Assembly: GCA_950097015.1 (NCBI GenBank)
Contig: CATNEN010000011.1
Location: forward strand, 2,818,501 to 2,882,500
Length of the DNA stretch: 64,000 nucleotides
Source of the DNA: Macrostomum hystrix
Lineage: Eukaryota > Platyhelminthes > Macrostomidae
Direction of reading: 5' to 3'
The translations under genes were made by a program, and so were the position numbers. Positions 19,101-31,003 of the stretch are shown here, in pieces (positions within the stretch are counted from its first letter, which is position 1; each line of letters opens with the position of its first letter). The notes under the pieces were generated by a model. It had not been told where the DNA came from. It was given only the letters and a program-made list of their open reading frames with translations, and searched no databases.

Positions 19101-22100
19101 GCAGCATTCAGATTGTAGCGATGATGAAGATTGCGATGATAATGATGATAGCGAAGAAGATGACTCGTCGGCTGGCAGCGATGCTCCCGGAGGCGGAGTC
19201 GTTGGCCGTCTAGAAGGCGGTCGGCGATATCTGACGGCTCTGCTAGCAGGCAGCAGTGGCGGTGGTGCCAGTAGTGGCTCGGGTTTATCCAACAGCAGGC
19301 GTCGGGGTCGTTACCTGCTCCTGCCGCAGCAGAGTTTAGTAGGCCAATGTTCGCCTCCCTTAAACTCGAGTCCTCGCACTAATAGCACTCAGGAAGTTAA
19401 GCAGATCGGCAGCTTGTCTAGATCGCAGAGTTCCCCGTCCGGTTGGCAACAGAGGCGACAGTTGACTCAGCCGACGCCAATAAATGAGTCTTCTGCTAGA
19501 GCAGGTGTCTGATGCTTCTCTGTTTGCTATATTTTTTAATTAGTGTTGTAACTTTGTTTTTCCTAGCCTGTTTAGTATTGATAGAAGAATTTCGCTTGCT
19601 GTTGTTTGACAATTCACATTTACCTGCAAGCACCTCTTTACAATTCACTTGTGTGCATCTGAATTAATTTGATTTTAGTCTCATTATATACGCATGATAA
19701 TCCTGCTTACTAAAAGTGACTATTCATTTTAACGGGAGGTCAGAAGTTTGAATCTTAGCCCAATATTAACCATTTGCGCCCTTGATCAAAACACTTTGCT
19801 GTAAAATAAGTAACGGCATTAGCTGGAGTAAAAACTGAAGTTTTTGTGGCGGAATCTGAGTCCGTATACAACTGCGGACTGAGCAGTTGTACACAGCTGC
19901 ATATAGCTGCGGCTGTACAACTGGGTATCTATAGCGGAATTTCTGTTTATCCATCTTCTAGAATTATTACTTTATTACTAAATTTAATTTGCTAGATATT
20001 CTAGTATATATCTTCCTAGTGACTTAGGAGCCTCAGACTTTGATTATTGTGTAAAAGAAGACGAAACTAACTTGGAAATAATCTTCTATGCCAACGAATA
20101 CGATAATCTAGGGATTATCTACATCCTCACAGGATTAAGCCTGTTTCACATAATTACATAGCTGTGTAGTATGTGTACCCAATATTTTGAGAAGGCAGTG
20201 CTTGCAATAGATTGCATGTTGGATGCAAATATGAATTTTATACAACATCACCGAATTATTGATTAGTACAAACTCACTTAATAATAGGTTTTGTCTGTTA
20301 ATGAAATTCTTACATAAAAAAATAATTTTTAGATTCCAAAAATATTCCCATCTTTGATTTTCATTGAATCGGTAACCTAGTTCATTTTGAACCGTTAAAA
20401 TAACGAGAAAAATCGCATCTGTTAGACTTAAGAATCGTTTGTTAGACTAGGGAGTCATTAGATGGGCTGGGAAATCATCTGTTATGCTAGTTAATCGCCT
20501 GTTAGACTAGTTAATCACACGTTAGACTAGTAATTCACACGTTAAGACTAATTAATGACACGCTAGACTAGTTAATAACCTGTTAGACTAGGCAATTACC
20601 TGTCAGACTAGGGAATTATCTGTTAGAGTAAGGCAATTACATCTGTTATATTAGTAGAATCACAACTGTTAAATTAAAGGGCTAGACTAGTGCAGTTACT
20701 TTATAGGTTAGGTAAGTTTAATCAGGTTAAATAATGTTTTGTCAGAAGCTGCATTCGCCAAAAGGAAGAAACAAATAAAAGCGGTACTCTAGTCTGTATT
20801 TTTTTGTCTAAAATGCAAATAAAAAGGTTTTTTAAAAATCATAACTGTATCAAGATTTTGAACTGCCTCCAGATCAAACAAAGCGTTGAATAAGGCAGCT
20901 CAGAACAGATCTAGGGAAATATTATAGCAGCAAAGATGATGCTAAGAGGGAGGGGACTGTCATACTGCGAAGATTGATTGCGAGACTTACCATGGCCCAA
21001 TGCCTGATTCCGTCATGCAGGTAAATTGAGTCTTGTCGTCTAGGATTTCTCCTGGGTCAGCCAGGCTCCGTGGCATAGGTTATTTGCTCACCTGTCTGCT
21101 GAACAAAATCCTCTGTTCGGATCCCTTTCCTAACTATCCCCTTCCATCCCTCACTCCCATGCGCCGAGTAGAAAATCCTAGATTTTTTGTCTCCGCCTGT
21201 GTTTTTACCGTCATTACCCAGACCTACAACTGTGTCCAGAGTTCAATATCTATCCGCAGATATGTTCTGTCCTTCTAACTCGCATCTGTTACCGTCTCCC
21301 CAATCCCTTAATCAACTGAGTGGTCTTTCTCTATCATTTATTCCCCTTTCCTCTTTATCCCGTGTCGCTTATCCTCGCTCGTGACTCTCAAAGGTTCCTT
21401 TTCACAAGCAACTCGTCTGTCTATACATCGATCTTTTCATCATTTACTAAGCTGTGTATGCGTGCGTAATATTTCTTTCGAGCCTTCAAGAGCTAATTAT
21501 TAGAGTCTTACAGCTCGTAGTCTTGAGTTTCCCTTTGTGCAACAAATCGAACAGGCTTATGTAGAACTTTTAACGTGTCATTATCATACTGTGTAATATA
21601 TACATGCGCAAGTATGCCTTATAGTAAAAGTTATAAACAGTTCGACTAGCTGAATAGAAAGTGTCTGATTTAATTCGCCAGTATCGTCTGGTGTGGCTAA
21701 GAAAAAAATTATTATGGTTAATCTCAACGCCTAATCTTCGGCCTCTAGTCCGTTCTCACACTGCGCTCACAGTTCCACTATTGACAGGCCTTTCTTCTAG
21801 TTTGAGTTGGAATACTGGGTGGCAGGGTATAGTTTAGTTAGCTTCTAGACTCTTAAATCTCGATCTGTGTGAGGACCTAATCTCCATTCTCGTGATTCGA
21901 CTATGTATAATAAATACAAATATATATGTGGGGTACACTTGGAATAAAATAGTAAATCCCACTTCGTTATATAGCTACTAATATTCGGCACATCAGCATT
22001 GTTGAAGCTAGACCTCGAAATGCCAACGTACATTGTGTGTGTTGCGATTACAAATTCCTTTCTTTATGTCTACTAGAGCCGTTCCCTACTGGAGACAAGC

Positions 22101-25100
22101 ACCTCTTTATCCCACAGTTTGTGCATGTGACAGTTTTTCTGTGCTAGCAGTAGAATTTTTATGCAAGTGTCATATTTTATAGTCAATTTGTATTGCACGC
22201 GTGGCGCTTACCCTGCCCCTATTTCACTGCACTCTCCTTTTATAGTTTCTTTGTATGTATATGCATACTCACTGATTGATTTGTCACCTTTATTGTTAAA
22301 TGTGATTTTTGTAACATTAGGCGGAGGGGTGGCGTTTGTTGGCGTGGTTAAAATCACGAAACCTATAGTCGCATTTCTATCCTATATGTATCGAAAAGTT
22401 CAGTTTTAGTATTGTAGACTAGCAATAATTCGCCCCACACGTATGCCTTTAGTTTTGCTTTTTATTAAAATGTCTCCAGTTCAACCTGAAAATCTAGGAA
22501 TATAGGGCTCTTTTTAGCATAGTGGACTAGTTAAGAGGGCCTACAGCACGTTCTTATTCTAATCTCATTCGTCCTACATGAACTCCACAGAGTATGACAG
22601 CGACGGTGACACAGACGGCCTGATGCAGAAGCAGTACGCAGCCACTGATCGGCGCGTTGAAATTCCCGAACTGCAAGCAGATCGGCAGAGCTTCGAAGAG
22701 AGACGAAAAGATCGCGGTCGCGAGGGTAAGAAAACATTTTTACTTCTTAAGAAAATTAGGAGCCGCTAGCTTTATCACCTACTAACAGTAGAAAAAATAC
22801 ATTTTTTTATTTTAGTTTAACAGTTTGACTAATTAGCACTTAACTCACTTGAAGCAATCTTAAAGTAAACAAAAAATATAAATTTAAATTATTTGCTACT
22901 AACTGCATGAGAAGACTTGCACATAAAAATAGCTCAGTGCACTAAGTTTGTTTCTAACGAATTGTGTTTTATATTTTAATAAACTAGCATGAAAAGCCCT
23001 AATGCCTTCTGTTTTAATTATTAGTTTTCTTGTTTCAAAGCAAATAAGCTTACAATAAGTGCTTTTTCATCCCTTTCTCGTCTTCGGAAGAAAGTAAGTG
23101 CAATTCTGATTGCTTTTGATATGGGCTGGAGTTGTTCTATAGCTCACATCAAACCATTGCACCCTCTATGAGTTTGCTTCACCCCTAATAATATATGTTG
23201 CCTTGAACTGTGATAATTTTGTATTAATATTCCAATTATCGTTTATAACGGTATTAGAGTATGCTATCATATTTTATATAATGGTAATGTAAGCACTTAA
23301 GATAATGTCTTACCCTCATAGAATGTGGTTGTGGAAATAAGATAAATTAAAAATAAATTAATTTAGTAACAATAGCGAATTTTTTGTTGTGAAAGATTCG
23401 TTTATTACAAAAAATATTTGTTGTAAGCTTCACCTGTATGGTAAAACAAACAAAGAAATACTAAACGTTAAAAGTCATGGGAAGAGTATAATCAGAAGGG
23501 AGAAAGTAGAATCAGAGGGGAAGAGAGTAGAATCAGAGGGGAAGAGAGTAGAATCAGAGGGGGAGAGAGTAGAATCAGAGGGGAAGAGAGTAAAATCAGA
23601 GGGAGAGAGTAGAATCAGAGGGGAAGATAGTAGAATCAGAGGGGAAGAGAGTAAAATCAGAGGAAGAGAGTAGAATCAGAGGGGAAGAGAGTAAAATCAG
23701 AGGGGAAGAGAGTAGAATCAGAGGGGAAGAGAGTAGAATCAGAGGGGACGAGAGTAAAATCAGAGGGTAAGAGAGTAGAATCAGAGGGGAAGAGAGTAAA
23801 ATCAGAGGGGAAGAGAGTAAAATCAGAGGGGAAGAGAGTAGAATCAGAGGGGAAGAGAGTAGAATCAGAGGGGAGAGTAGAATCAGAGGGGAGAGTAGAA
23901 TCAGAGGGGAAGAGAGTAAAATCAGAGGGGAAGAGAGTAGAATCAGAGGGGAGAGTAGAATCAGAGGGGAAGAGAGTAAAATCAGAGGGGAAGAGAGTAG
24001 AATCAGAGGGGACGAGAGTAGAATCAGAGGGGAGAGAGTAGAATCAGAGGGGAGAGTAGAATCAGAGGGGAAGAGAGTAAAATCAGAGGGGAAGAGAGTA
24101 GAATCAGAGGGGAGAGTAGAATCAGAGGGGAAGAGAGTAGAATCAGAGGGGAAGAGAGTAAAATCAGAGGGGAAGAGAGTAGAATCAGAGGGGAGAGTAG
24201 AATCAGAGGGGAGAGTAGAATCAGAGGGGAAGAGAGTAGAATCAGAGGGGAAGAGAGTAAAATCAGAGGGGAAGAGAGTAGAATCAGAGGGGAAGAGAGT
24301 AGAATCAGAGGGGACGAGAGTAAAATCAGAGGGTAAGAGAGTAAAATCAGAGGGTAAGAGAGTAGAATCAGAGGGGAAGAGAGTAAAATCAGAGGGGAAG
24401 AGAGTAGAATCAGAGGGGACGAGAGTAGAATCAGAGGGGAGAGTAGAATCAGAGGGGAGAGTAGAATCAGAGGGGAAGAGAGTAAAATCAGAGGGGAGAG
24501 TAGAATCAGAGGGGAAGAGAGTAGAATCAGAGGGGAGAGTAGAATCAGAGGGGAAGAGAGTAGAATCAGAGGGGAGAGTAGAATCAGAGGGGAAGAGAGT
24601 AGAATCAGAGGGGACGAGAGTAGAATCAGAGGGGAGAGTAGAATCAGAGGGGAAGAGAGTAAAATCAGAGGGGAAGAGAGTAGAATCAGAGGGGAGAGTA
24701 GAATCAGAGGGGAAGAGAGTAGAATCAGAGGGGAGAGTAGAATCAGAGGGGAAGAGAGTAGAATCAGAGGGGAGAGTAGAATCAGAGGGGAAGAGAGTAG
24801 AATCAGAGGGGAGAGTAGAATCAGAGGGGAAGAGAGTAGAATCAGAGGGGAAGAGAGTAGAATCAGAGGGGGAGAAAGTAGAATCAGAGGGGAAGAGAGT
24901 AAAATCAGAGGGGGGAGTAGAATCAGAGGGGAAGAGAGTAGAATCAGAGGGGAAGAGAGTAGAATCAGACGGGGGAGTAGAATCAGAGGGGAAGAGAGTA
25001 AAATCAGACGGGGGAGTAGAATCAGAGGGGAAGAGAGTAAAATCAGAGGGGGGAGTAGAATCAGAGGGGAAGAGAGTAAAATCAGACGGGGGAGTAGAAT

Positions 25101-28100
25101 CAGAGGGGAAGAGAGTAAAATCAGAGGGGGGAGTAGAATCAGAGGGGAAGAGAGTAAAATCAGACGGGGGAGTAGAATCAGAGGGGAAGAGAGTAAAATC
25201 AGAGGGGGGAGTAGAATCAGAGGGGAAGAGAGTAAAATCAGACGGGGGAGTAGAATCAGAGGGGAAGAGAGTAAAATCAGAGGGGGGAGTAGAATCAGAG
25301 GGGAAGAGAGTAAAATCAGACGGGGGAGTAGAATCAGAGGGGAAGAGAGTAAAATCAGAGGGGGGAGTAGAATCAGAGGGAAAGAGAGTAAAATCAGAGG
25401 GGGGAGTAGAATCAGAGGGGAAGAGAGTAGAATCAGAGGGGGAGAGAGTAGAATCAGAGGGGAAGAGAGTAGAATCAGAGGGGAAGAGAGTAGAATCAGA
25501 AGGGAGAAAGTAGAATCAGAGGGAGAGAGTAGAATCAGAGGGAGAGAGTAGAATCAGAGGGGAAGAGAGTAGAATCAGAGGGGAAGAGAGTAGAATCAGA
25601 GGGGAAGAGAGTAGAATCAGAAGGGAGAAAGTAGAATCAGAGGGAGAGAGTAGAATCAGAGGGAGAGAGTAGAATCAGAGGGGAAGGGAGTAGAATCAGA
25701 GGGGAAGAGAGTAAAATCAGACGGGGGAGTAGAATCAGAGGGGAAGAGAGTAAAATCAGAGGGGGGAGTAGAATCAGAGGGGAAGAGAGTAGAATCAGAG
25801 GGGGAGAGAGTAGAATCAGAGGGGAAGAGAGTAGAATCAGAGGGGAAGAGAGTAGAATCAGAAGGGAGAAAGTAGAATCAGAGGGAGAGAGTAGAATCAG
25901 AGGGAGAGAGTAGAATCAGAGGGGAAGAGAGTAGAATCAGAGGGGAAGAGAGTAAAATCAGAGGGAGAAAGTAGAATCAGAGGGGAAGAGAGTAGAATCA
26001 GAGGGGCAGAGAGTAAAATCAGAGGGAGAGAGTAGAATCAGAGGGGAAGAGAGTAGAATCAGATGGGAGAGTAGAATCAGAGGGGAAGAGAGTAGAATCA
26101 GAGGGGAAGAGAGTAGAATCAGAGGGGAAAAGAGTAGAATCAGAGGGGAGAGTAGAATCAGAGGGGAAAAGAGTAGAATCAGAGGGGAGAGTAGAATCAG
26201 AGGGGAAGAGAGTAGAATCAGAGGGGAAGAGAGTAGAATCAGAGGGAGAGAGTAGAATCAGAGGGGAAGAGAGTAGAATCAGAGGAGAGAGTAGAATCAG
26301 AGGGGAAGAGAGTAGAATCAGAGGGAGAGAGTAGAATCAGAGGGGAAGAGAGTAGAATCAGAGGGAGAGAGTAGAATCAGAGGGGAAGAGAGTAGAATCA
26401 GAGGGGAGAGTAGAATCAGAGGGGAAGAGAGTAGAATCAGAGGAGAGAGTAGAATCAGAGGGGAAGAGAGTAGAATCAGAGGGGAGAGTAGAATCAGAGG
26501 GGAAGAGAGTAGAATCAGAGGGGAAGAGAGTAGAATCAGAGGGGAAGAGAGTAGAATCAGAGGAGAGAGTAGAATCAGAGGGGAAGAGAGTAGAATCAGA
26601 GGGGAAGAGAGTAGAATCAGAGGGGAGAGTAGAATCAGAGGGGAGAGTAGAATCAGAGGGGAGAGTAGAATCAGAGGGGGAAGTATAGAGAATTCTGTCG
26701 GAAAAGAGGGTAAATGCTGCCAACCTACAGAATGTAATTAATTATTATGTAGCAGCACATAGAATTAGCAAAGCTTCTCATTCGCAAATGTTTTTAGTGG
26801 CCGTGCGTCACCCGGATCAGCCAACCGTACTAATTGAAGGCCTGCTATTCAGAGCATTGTATCTTGGCTCAACCCAGCTCATCTCTGAGGGGCAGCCCAG
26901 CAAATCGACTCGCATGGCCCAAGCTCAGGAGGCTGTGGGACGGATTAAGGTAATAATTTCTGTCTGTATAAACCTGTTTCATATTCTGTTCAGTCTCAAG
27001 GAACATATCTATTGTTCTTTAAGTCTGTAAGAACCAGTCCAATATTCTGTAATTCCTTATGAACCTGTCTAAAAACCTGTGCTGTAAGTCTTTAGCAGCC
27101 TTTCTAATGCTCTGTAGGTCTGTAAGAACCTGTCTAGTGTTCTGTAAGTCTGTAACAACCTGTCTAATGTTCTGTAAGTCTGTAGGAATCTGTCTAGTGT
27201 TCTGTAAGTCCTAAGGAACCTGTCCAGTGTGAGAGAGATACAATTCAGACTACTGACAACAGTAGAAAAGCAAAGACTTGGCTGCAAAACTCTCACATAA
27301 CACTAAAAAATATCGCCATAAAAAAGCAAGTTTAAAAGAGACTTCTGTGCACACTAAGAGTGGTGGGAGAGGACTGCGTGTGGCTATGGCTGACTGACAA
27401 AGGCAAACAAGCCAGAAACCGGTCTCGGTCTGCCAGCGCGAGGTTCGTTCCCCACTTTTAGTGTGTTACACAGTGTTCTGTAAGTCTGTAACAACCTGTC
27501 TAATGTTCTGTAAGTCTGTAACAATCTGTCTAGTGTTCTGTAAGTCTGTAGGAACCTGTCTAGTGTTCTGTAAGTCTGTAACAACCTGTCTAGTGTTCTG
27601 TAAGTCTGTAGGAACCTGTCTAGTGTTCTGTAAGTCTGTAGCAACCTGTCTAATGTTCTGTAAGTCTGTAACAATCTGTCTAGTGTTCTGTAAGTCTGTA
27701 GGAACCTGTCTAGTGTTCTGTAAGTCTGTAACAACCTGTCTAGTGTTCTGTAAGTCTGTAGGAACCTGTCTAGTGTTCTGTAAGTCTGTAGCAACCTGTC
27801 TAATGTTCTGTAAGTCTGTTACTCACTTTCTAGTGTTCTGTAAGTCTGTAGCAACCTGTCTAATGTTCTGTAAGTCTGTTACACCCTTTCTAGTGGTCTG
27901 TAAGTCTGTTACACCCTTTCTAGTGTTCTGTAAGTCTGTTACACCCTTTCTAGTGTTCTGTAAGTTTGTAGCAACCTGTCTAATGTTCTGTAAGTCTGTT
28001 ACAGCCTTTCTAGTGTTCTGTAAGTCTGTAACAACCTGTGGAATGTCTGTCTGCCATTCAGGCCCCAGACGGTGAGCATCAGCCGTGTGTACCGGTTGAC

Positions 28101-29389
28101 CTGTTCATCTCCACCGAGAAGATCATGGTGCTGAACACCAACCTTCAGGAGATCATGATGGACCATGCTTTGAAGACCATATCCTACATTGCTGACATCG
28201 GCAACGTGTTGGTGTTTATGGCTAGAAGAAGATTTCTGCAGCAGAACGAGCGAAGGCAAACTAAAATTGTGTGCCATGTGTTTGAAACAGACGAGGTGAG
28301 TAGGTGAAGACTTATTAAATGTTAATAATTGATTTCCCATTGAGGATGACACGGCTTTATCCCCACCCACCGAGGGTGTGAGTGGCAGAGCCGTCTAACG
28401 CGTTTGCCTCTCGCACCAAGGTCCCTGAACTCGATTCCGGGGCGAGGCAGATGAGAAAGTCAGGGCAGATGTACACACCTGTGTGAGCGTATGCCTGCGT
28501 ACGGTATCTGTGTGCTCAGGAGTCAACAGGATGGGCAGAATTGCCTCCTCGCTGGCTGCGGGTCTAGTGTCACCAAATGATGTGCCATTGTCTGCAGCCC
28601 TCCTGCAATTATTATTATTATTATTATTACTGTTTAATTCACCACCCACCGCTCCAGGCGCAGCTTGTTGCCCAGTCCATTGGCCAGGCCTTCCAAGTTG
28701 CCTACATGGATTTTCTGCGTGCCAACGGCATCGAAGATCCGGGCTATCAGCTGCGCGACATGGACTATCAGGACGTGCTGAATCAGCAGGACATCATAGG
28801 CGAAGAGTTGTCACTGTTTAGCAGGCGCGAAACTCAAAAAGAAGTTCTTGTTCCCAAGGCCAAAGGTGAACCGCTCGGCATAGTGATAGTGGAGAGCGGC
28901 TGGGGCTCGATGCTGCCCACTGTAGTCCTTGCCAACATGCAGCCATCCGGCCCAGCTGCCCGCTGCGGCCAACTCAACATTGGAGACCAGCTCCTAGCCA
29001 TCAACGGTGTGAGTCTGGTGGGCCTACCCCTGGCTAGCTGTCAGCAGCATGTTCGCGCTTGCAAATCTGGCACGGCGGCCAAGGTGCGCCTGGTGTCCTG
29101 TCCGCCTGTTGTTGAAGTCCTCATCCGAAGGCCGGATGTGAAATTTCAGCTCGGCTTCAGTGTCCAGAACGGTGTCATCTGTTCTCTATTGCGCGGCGGC
29201 ATCGCTGAACGCGGCGGTGTTCGAGTCGGTCATCGAATCATTGAGATCAACGGCCAGTCGGTGGTGGCAACTCCGCACGATCGCATTGTGTCTATGCTGG
29301 CATCTGGTGTCGGAGAGATCCACATGAAAACTATGCCGACATCGATTTTCAGACTCCTAACTGGTCAGGAGGCACCGCATTACATTTGA
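16145..29389 (+). CDS. APBA: X11/Mint family adaptor (APBA; PTB-PDZ-PDZ), 7 exons
   Basis: A cytosolic neuronal adaptor whose PTB domain binds the cytoplasmic tail of APP-type receptors and whose PDZ pair links to trafficking and synaptic proteins. Exons are 16145-16815, 17319-17608, 18932-19504, 22591-22725, 26798-26949, 28062-28295 and 28658-29389; phases join exactly to 928 aa. The long N-terminus is disordered with poly-Gln, poly-Ser and acidic runs. The PTB domain spans about residues 568-738 ([33 protein letters not shown]). PDZ1 is about 748-835 ([12 protein letters not shown]) and PDZ2 about 838-915 ([27 protein letters not shown]). The protein ends HYI, like the conserved X11 tail. 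The acceptor of exon 3 is the least certain: 18932 follows a TGCTAAC branch-point-like motif, and 18893 is an in-frame alternative. Four introns carry tandem repeats. Confidence 0.94.
16915..17140 (+). mobile_element. SINE-2 copy in X11 intron 1
   Basis: The tRNA-like head has box A-like TCCTAGTGGTTATAG and box B GGTTCGATTCC (16969-16979), with a paired T-arm but no acceptor stem. The body carries CATTAGCTGGGGGTA and the palindrome variant CAGTCCACGGACTG, shared with the other SINE-2 copies. Confidence 0.75.
17985..18856. repeat. 34-bp minisatellite in X11 intron 2
   Basis: About 25 copies of a 34-bp unit containing CATCCATCATTTGGTTG and CCAATAATCCAACT. It ends about 75 bp before the chosen acceptor of exon 3 and occupies most of the intron. 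No coding potential. Confidence 0.95.
19728..19930 (+). mobile_element. SINE-2, degraded copy
   Basis: It shares the SINE-2 core order: a GCATTAGCTGG block, then TTGTGGCG, then a CGGACTGAGCAG block. The tRNA-like head is barely recognisable (GAAGTTTGAATC). Confidence 0.55.
20420..20660. repeat. Degenerate ~20-bp repeat (GTTAGACTAG motif)
   Basis: About 10-12 diverged copies of a unit around CTGTTAGACTAGTTAATCAC, with spacing of 18-24 bp. The low identity suggests an old array. Confidence 0.75.
23496..26682. repeat. 21-bp purine-rich minisatellite in X11 intron 4
   Basis: About 160 copies of a unit near GAATCAGAGGGGAAGAGAG plus TA (21 bp), with 18- and 20-bp variants. The plus strand is almost all purine. 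From about 24960 to 25390 the array forms a higher-order unit of 78 bp (21+18+21+18) alternating CAGACGGGGG and CAGAGGGGGG. A longer module containing AGAAGGGAGAAAGTAG recurs near 25499, 25619 and 25861. The ORFs inside are repeat artefacts. Confidence 0.95.
26985..28045. repeat. 30-bp minisatellite filling X11 intron 5, interrupted once
   Basis: A 30-bp unit containing TGTTCTGTAAGTCTGTAACA and CCTGTCTAG. Copies near the 5' splice site are degenerate; the clean block is 27468-28045 and ends next to the acceptor of exon 6. Each unit holds GTAAGT, the consensus 5' splice-site hexamer. A non-repeat segment at about 27228-27467 splits the array. Confidence 0.93.
28373..28641 (+). mobile_element. 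SINE-1 with internal deletion, inserted next to the last X11 acceptor
   Basis: The tRNA-like head GAGTGGCAGAGCCG is joined directly to AGATGAGAAAGTCAGGGCAG, losing about 120 bp of body, and the copy ends in an ATT-repeat tail. It is flanked by CCACCCACCG duplications (28363-28372 and 28642-28651). The second duplication lies only 6 bp before the last exon of X11. Confidence 0.85.
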
Positions 29390-30296
29390 ATTCGCTTCGA
29401 AATGCAACATTTGTATATATAGAGCATTCTTGTAGTTCTACTTTGCTGTTATACAATAATACATGTATTTTATGTGCGTTTTTGACAACTTTGGTTTCCA
29501 GGAATCCATTTTAATGTAGACAGTAGATAGATAGAGAACATTTTTATATTGACTGACAAATGGAAGTGAAAACTGGTCAATGCTTCATCACTTAACAGTA
29601 GAAAAACCAAATGAAAAATGTTCGCAGATGAAAGTATATGAAATACCACGTAGTATACTAATAAACTAAAATTTTGGTCCATTAATGCGTTTGAATAAGA
29701 GACATTTTAATTATAACTAGTTTCCTTTTATAGAAAGGTCAATATTTTCAAAAATTCATGTTTTGTTATTGTGAAATTGTTATTATTTACCTGTTTCTAA
29801 AATAACTTCTGCTTTTTAATGTTTTTTTGCTTTTTGTGTTTTCGTTGTTAAAAAACAGAATTGCGCATGCTACAGATTTTGCTGCAAGGTTTTGACTTCC
29901 ATATACAAATGTCTTTTTTGCTGATCACTTATCCATGATGGACACCTGTGTTGTCAATTGGTCTCATTCATTTTCGCATTCATTCAAACAAACACTTTCA
30001 ATCAGCAATACCTATGAACAATGCGACTTTAGATTTTCATTTTTAATCAATCGCATCAATTGCAATGTACTATGCTACGTTTCTGTCAATTTAATTGATT
30101 TTGAATATAAAATTTAATTTACATATTCATTGTCCATTGAAATGTGACGTGAGTGAAAATACATAAAACACGGTGCGCTATGCAATTAATGCTTCACTGA
30201 TTGTGGTATTAAAAACATGTTTCCAGTTTTACTTGTCAGCTTGGTGTAGCATCTAAAATATTAGTTTTTTTCTGTCGTATTTTTGTCATTTCTTAG
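29390..30296. other. X11 downstream region
   Basis: The X11 3' UTR and AT-rich spacer. I see no gene; the short ORFs at 29470-29682 and 29935-30117 look random. It ends with a pyrimidine-rich stretch and TTAG immediately before the 24-bp array. Confidence 0.5.
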
Positions 30297-30871
30297 AATC
30301 TCAGCAAGAACCATTGCCAGAATCGCAGCAAGAACCATTGCTAGAATCGCCGCAAGAATCATTGCTAGAATCGCAGCAAGAACCATTGCCAGAATCGCAG
30401 CAAGAACCACTGCCAGAATCGCAGCAAGAACCACTGCCAGAATCGCAGCAAGAACCATTGCCAGAATCGCAGCAAGAACCATTGCCAGAATCGCAGCAAG
30501 AACCATTGCCAGAATCGCAGCAAGAACCATTGCCAGAATCTCAGCAAGAACCATTGCCAGAATCTCAGCAAGAACCATTGCCAGAATCTCAGCAAGAACC
30601 ATTGCCAGAATCGCCGCAAGAACCGTTGCCAGAATCGCAGCAAGAACCATTGCCAGAATCGCAGCAAGAACCATTGCCAGAATCGCAGCAAGAACCATTG
30701 CCAGAATCGCCGCAAGAACCATTGCCAGAATCGCAGCAAGAACCATTGCCAGAATCGCAGCAAGAACCACTGCCAGAATCGCAGCAAGAACCACTGCCAG
30801 AATCTCAGCAAGAACCATTGCTAGAATCTCAGCAAGAACCATTGCCAGAATCTCAGCAAGAACCACTGCCA
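30297..30871. repeat. 24-bp minisatellite
   Basis: About 24 units with core GAATCGCAGCAAGAACCATT. Variants are limited to a few positions (TCG/TCT, CAG/CCG, ATTG/ACTG, CCA/CTA). Several frames are open on both strands. Confidence 0.96.
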
Positions 30872-31003
30872 GTACCAAAAATGGCATTCGTAGTCTACAT
30901 ATCACTGCTCAATAGTCTCGTACATTTTACACGCACCTTTGGTATACGCATTGCAATAAAATTAAGTATTATTGTTCTAACTGCACTACTCACAAATTGT
31001 TAA
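30297..31003 (+). CDS. Possible terminal exon coding an octapeptide repeat (PESQQEPL) with hydrophobic C-terminus
   Basis: Not a recognised gene. A 24-bp tandem unit repeated about 24 times reads PESQQEPL in one frame and continues past the array for 44 codons into a hydrophobic tail (MAFVVYISLL, later IAIKLSIIVLTALLTNC) before a stop. Immediately before it is an acceptor-like TTTTTGTCATTTCTTAG. In this frame the commonest unit variants are silent (TCG/TCT Ser, TTG/CTG Leu, CCA/CCG Pro), while Gln-to-Pro and Pro-to-Leu changes are rarer; in the alternative plus frame the TCG/TCT and TTG/CTG variants would change the residue. No upstream exon or ATG was found. It could equally be a non-coding minisatellite that happens to be open, since 24 is a multiple of three and other frames are open too. 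Confidence 0.3.

Larger units (their letters stand above)
19505..22590. other. X11 intron 3
   Basis: A 3.1-kb intron. It contains a degraded SINE-2 (19728-19930) and a degenerate 20-bp repeat (about 20420-20660). The short ORFs at 21033-22409 show no recognisable domain. Confidence 0.6.

Noticed and set aside
23496-26723. CRISPR-like look of short direct repeats
   Set aside because: Repeats are contiguous with no unique spacers and sit in an intron of an animal gene.
30261-30905. Minus-strand ORF of 214 codons coding an Ala/Leu/Val repeat (MVLAAILA)
   Set aside because: It is the antisense of the 24-bp array, open because the unit is a multiple of three without stops. It has no splice or start signals, and variants common in the array would change residues.
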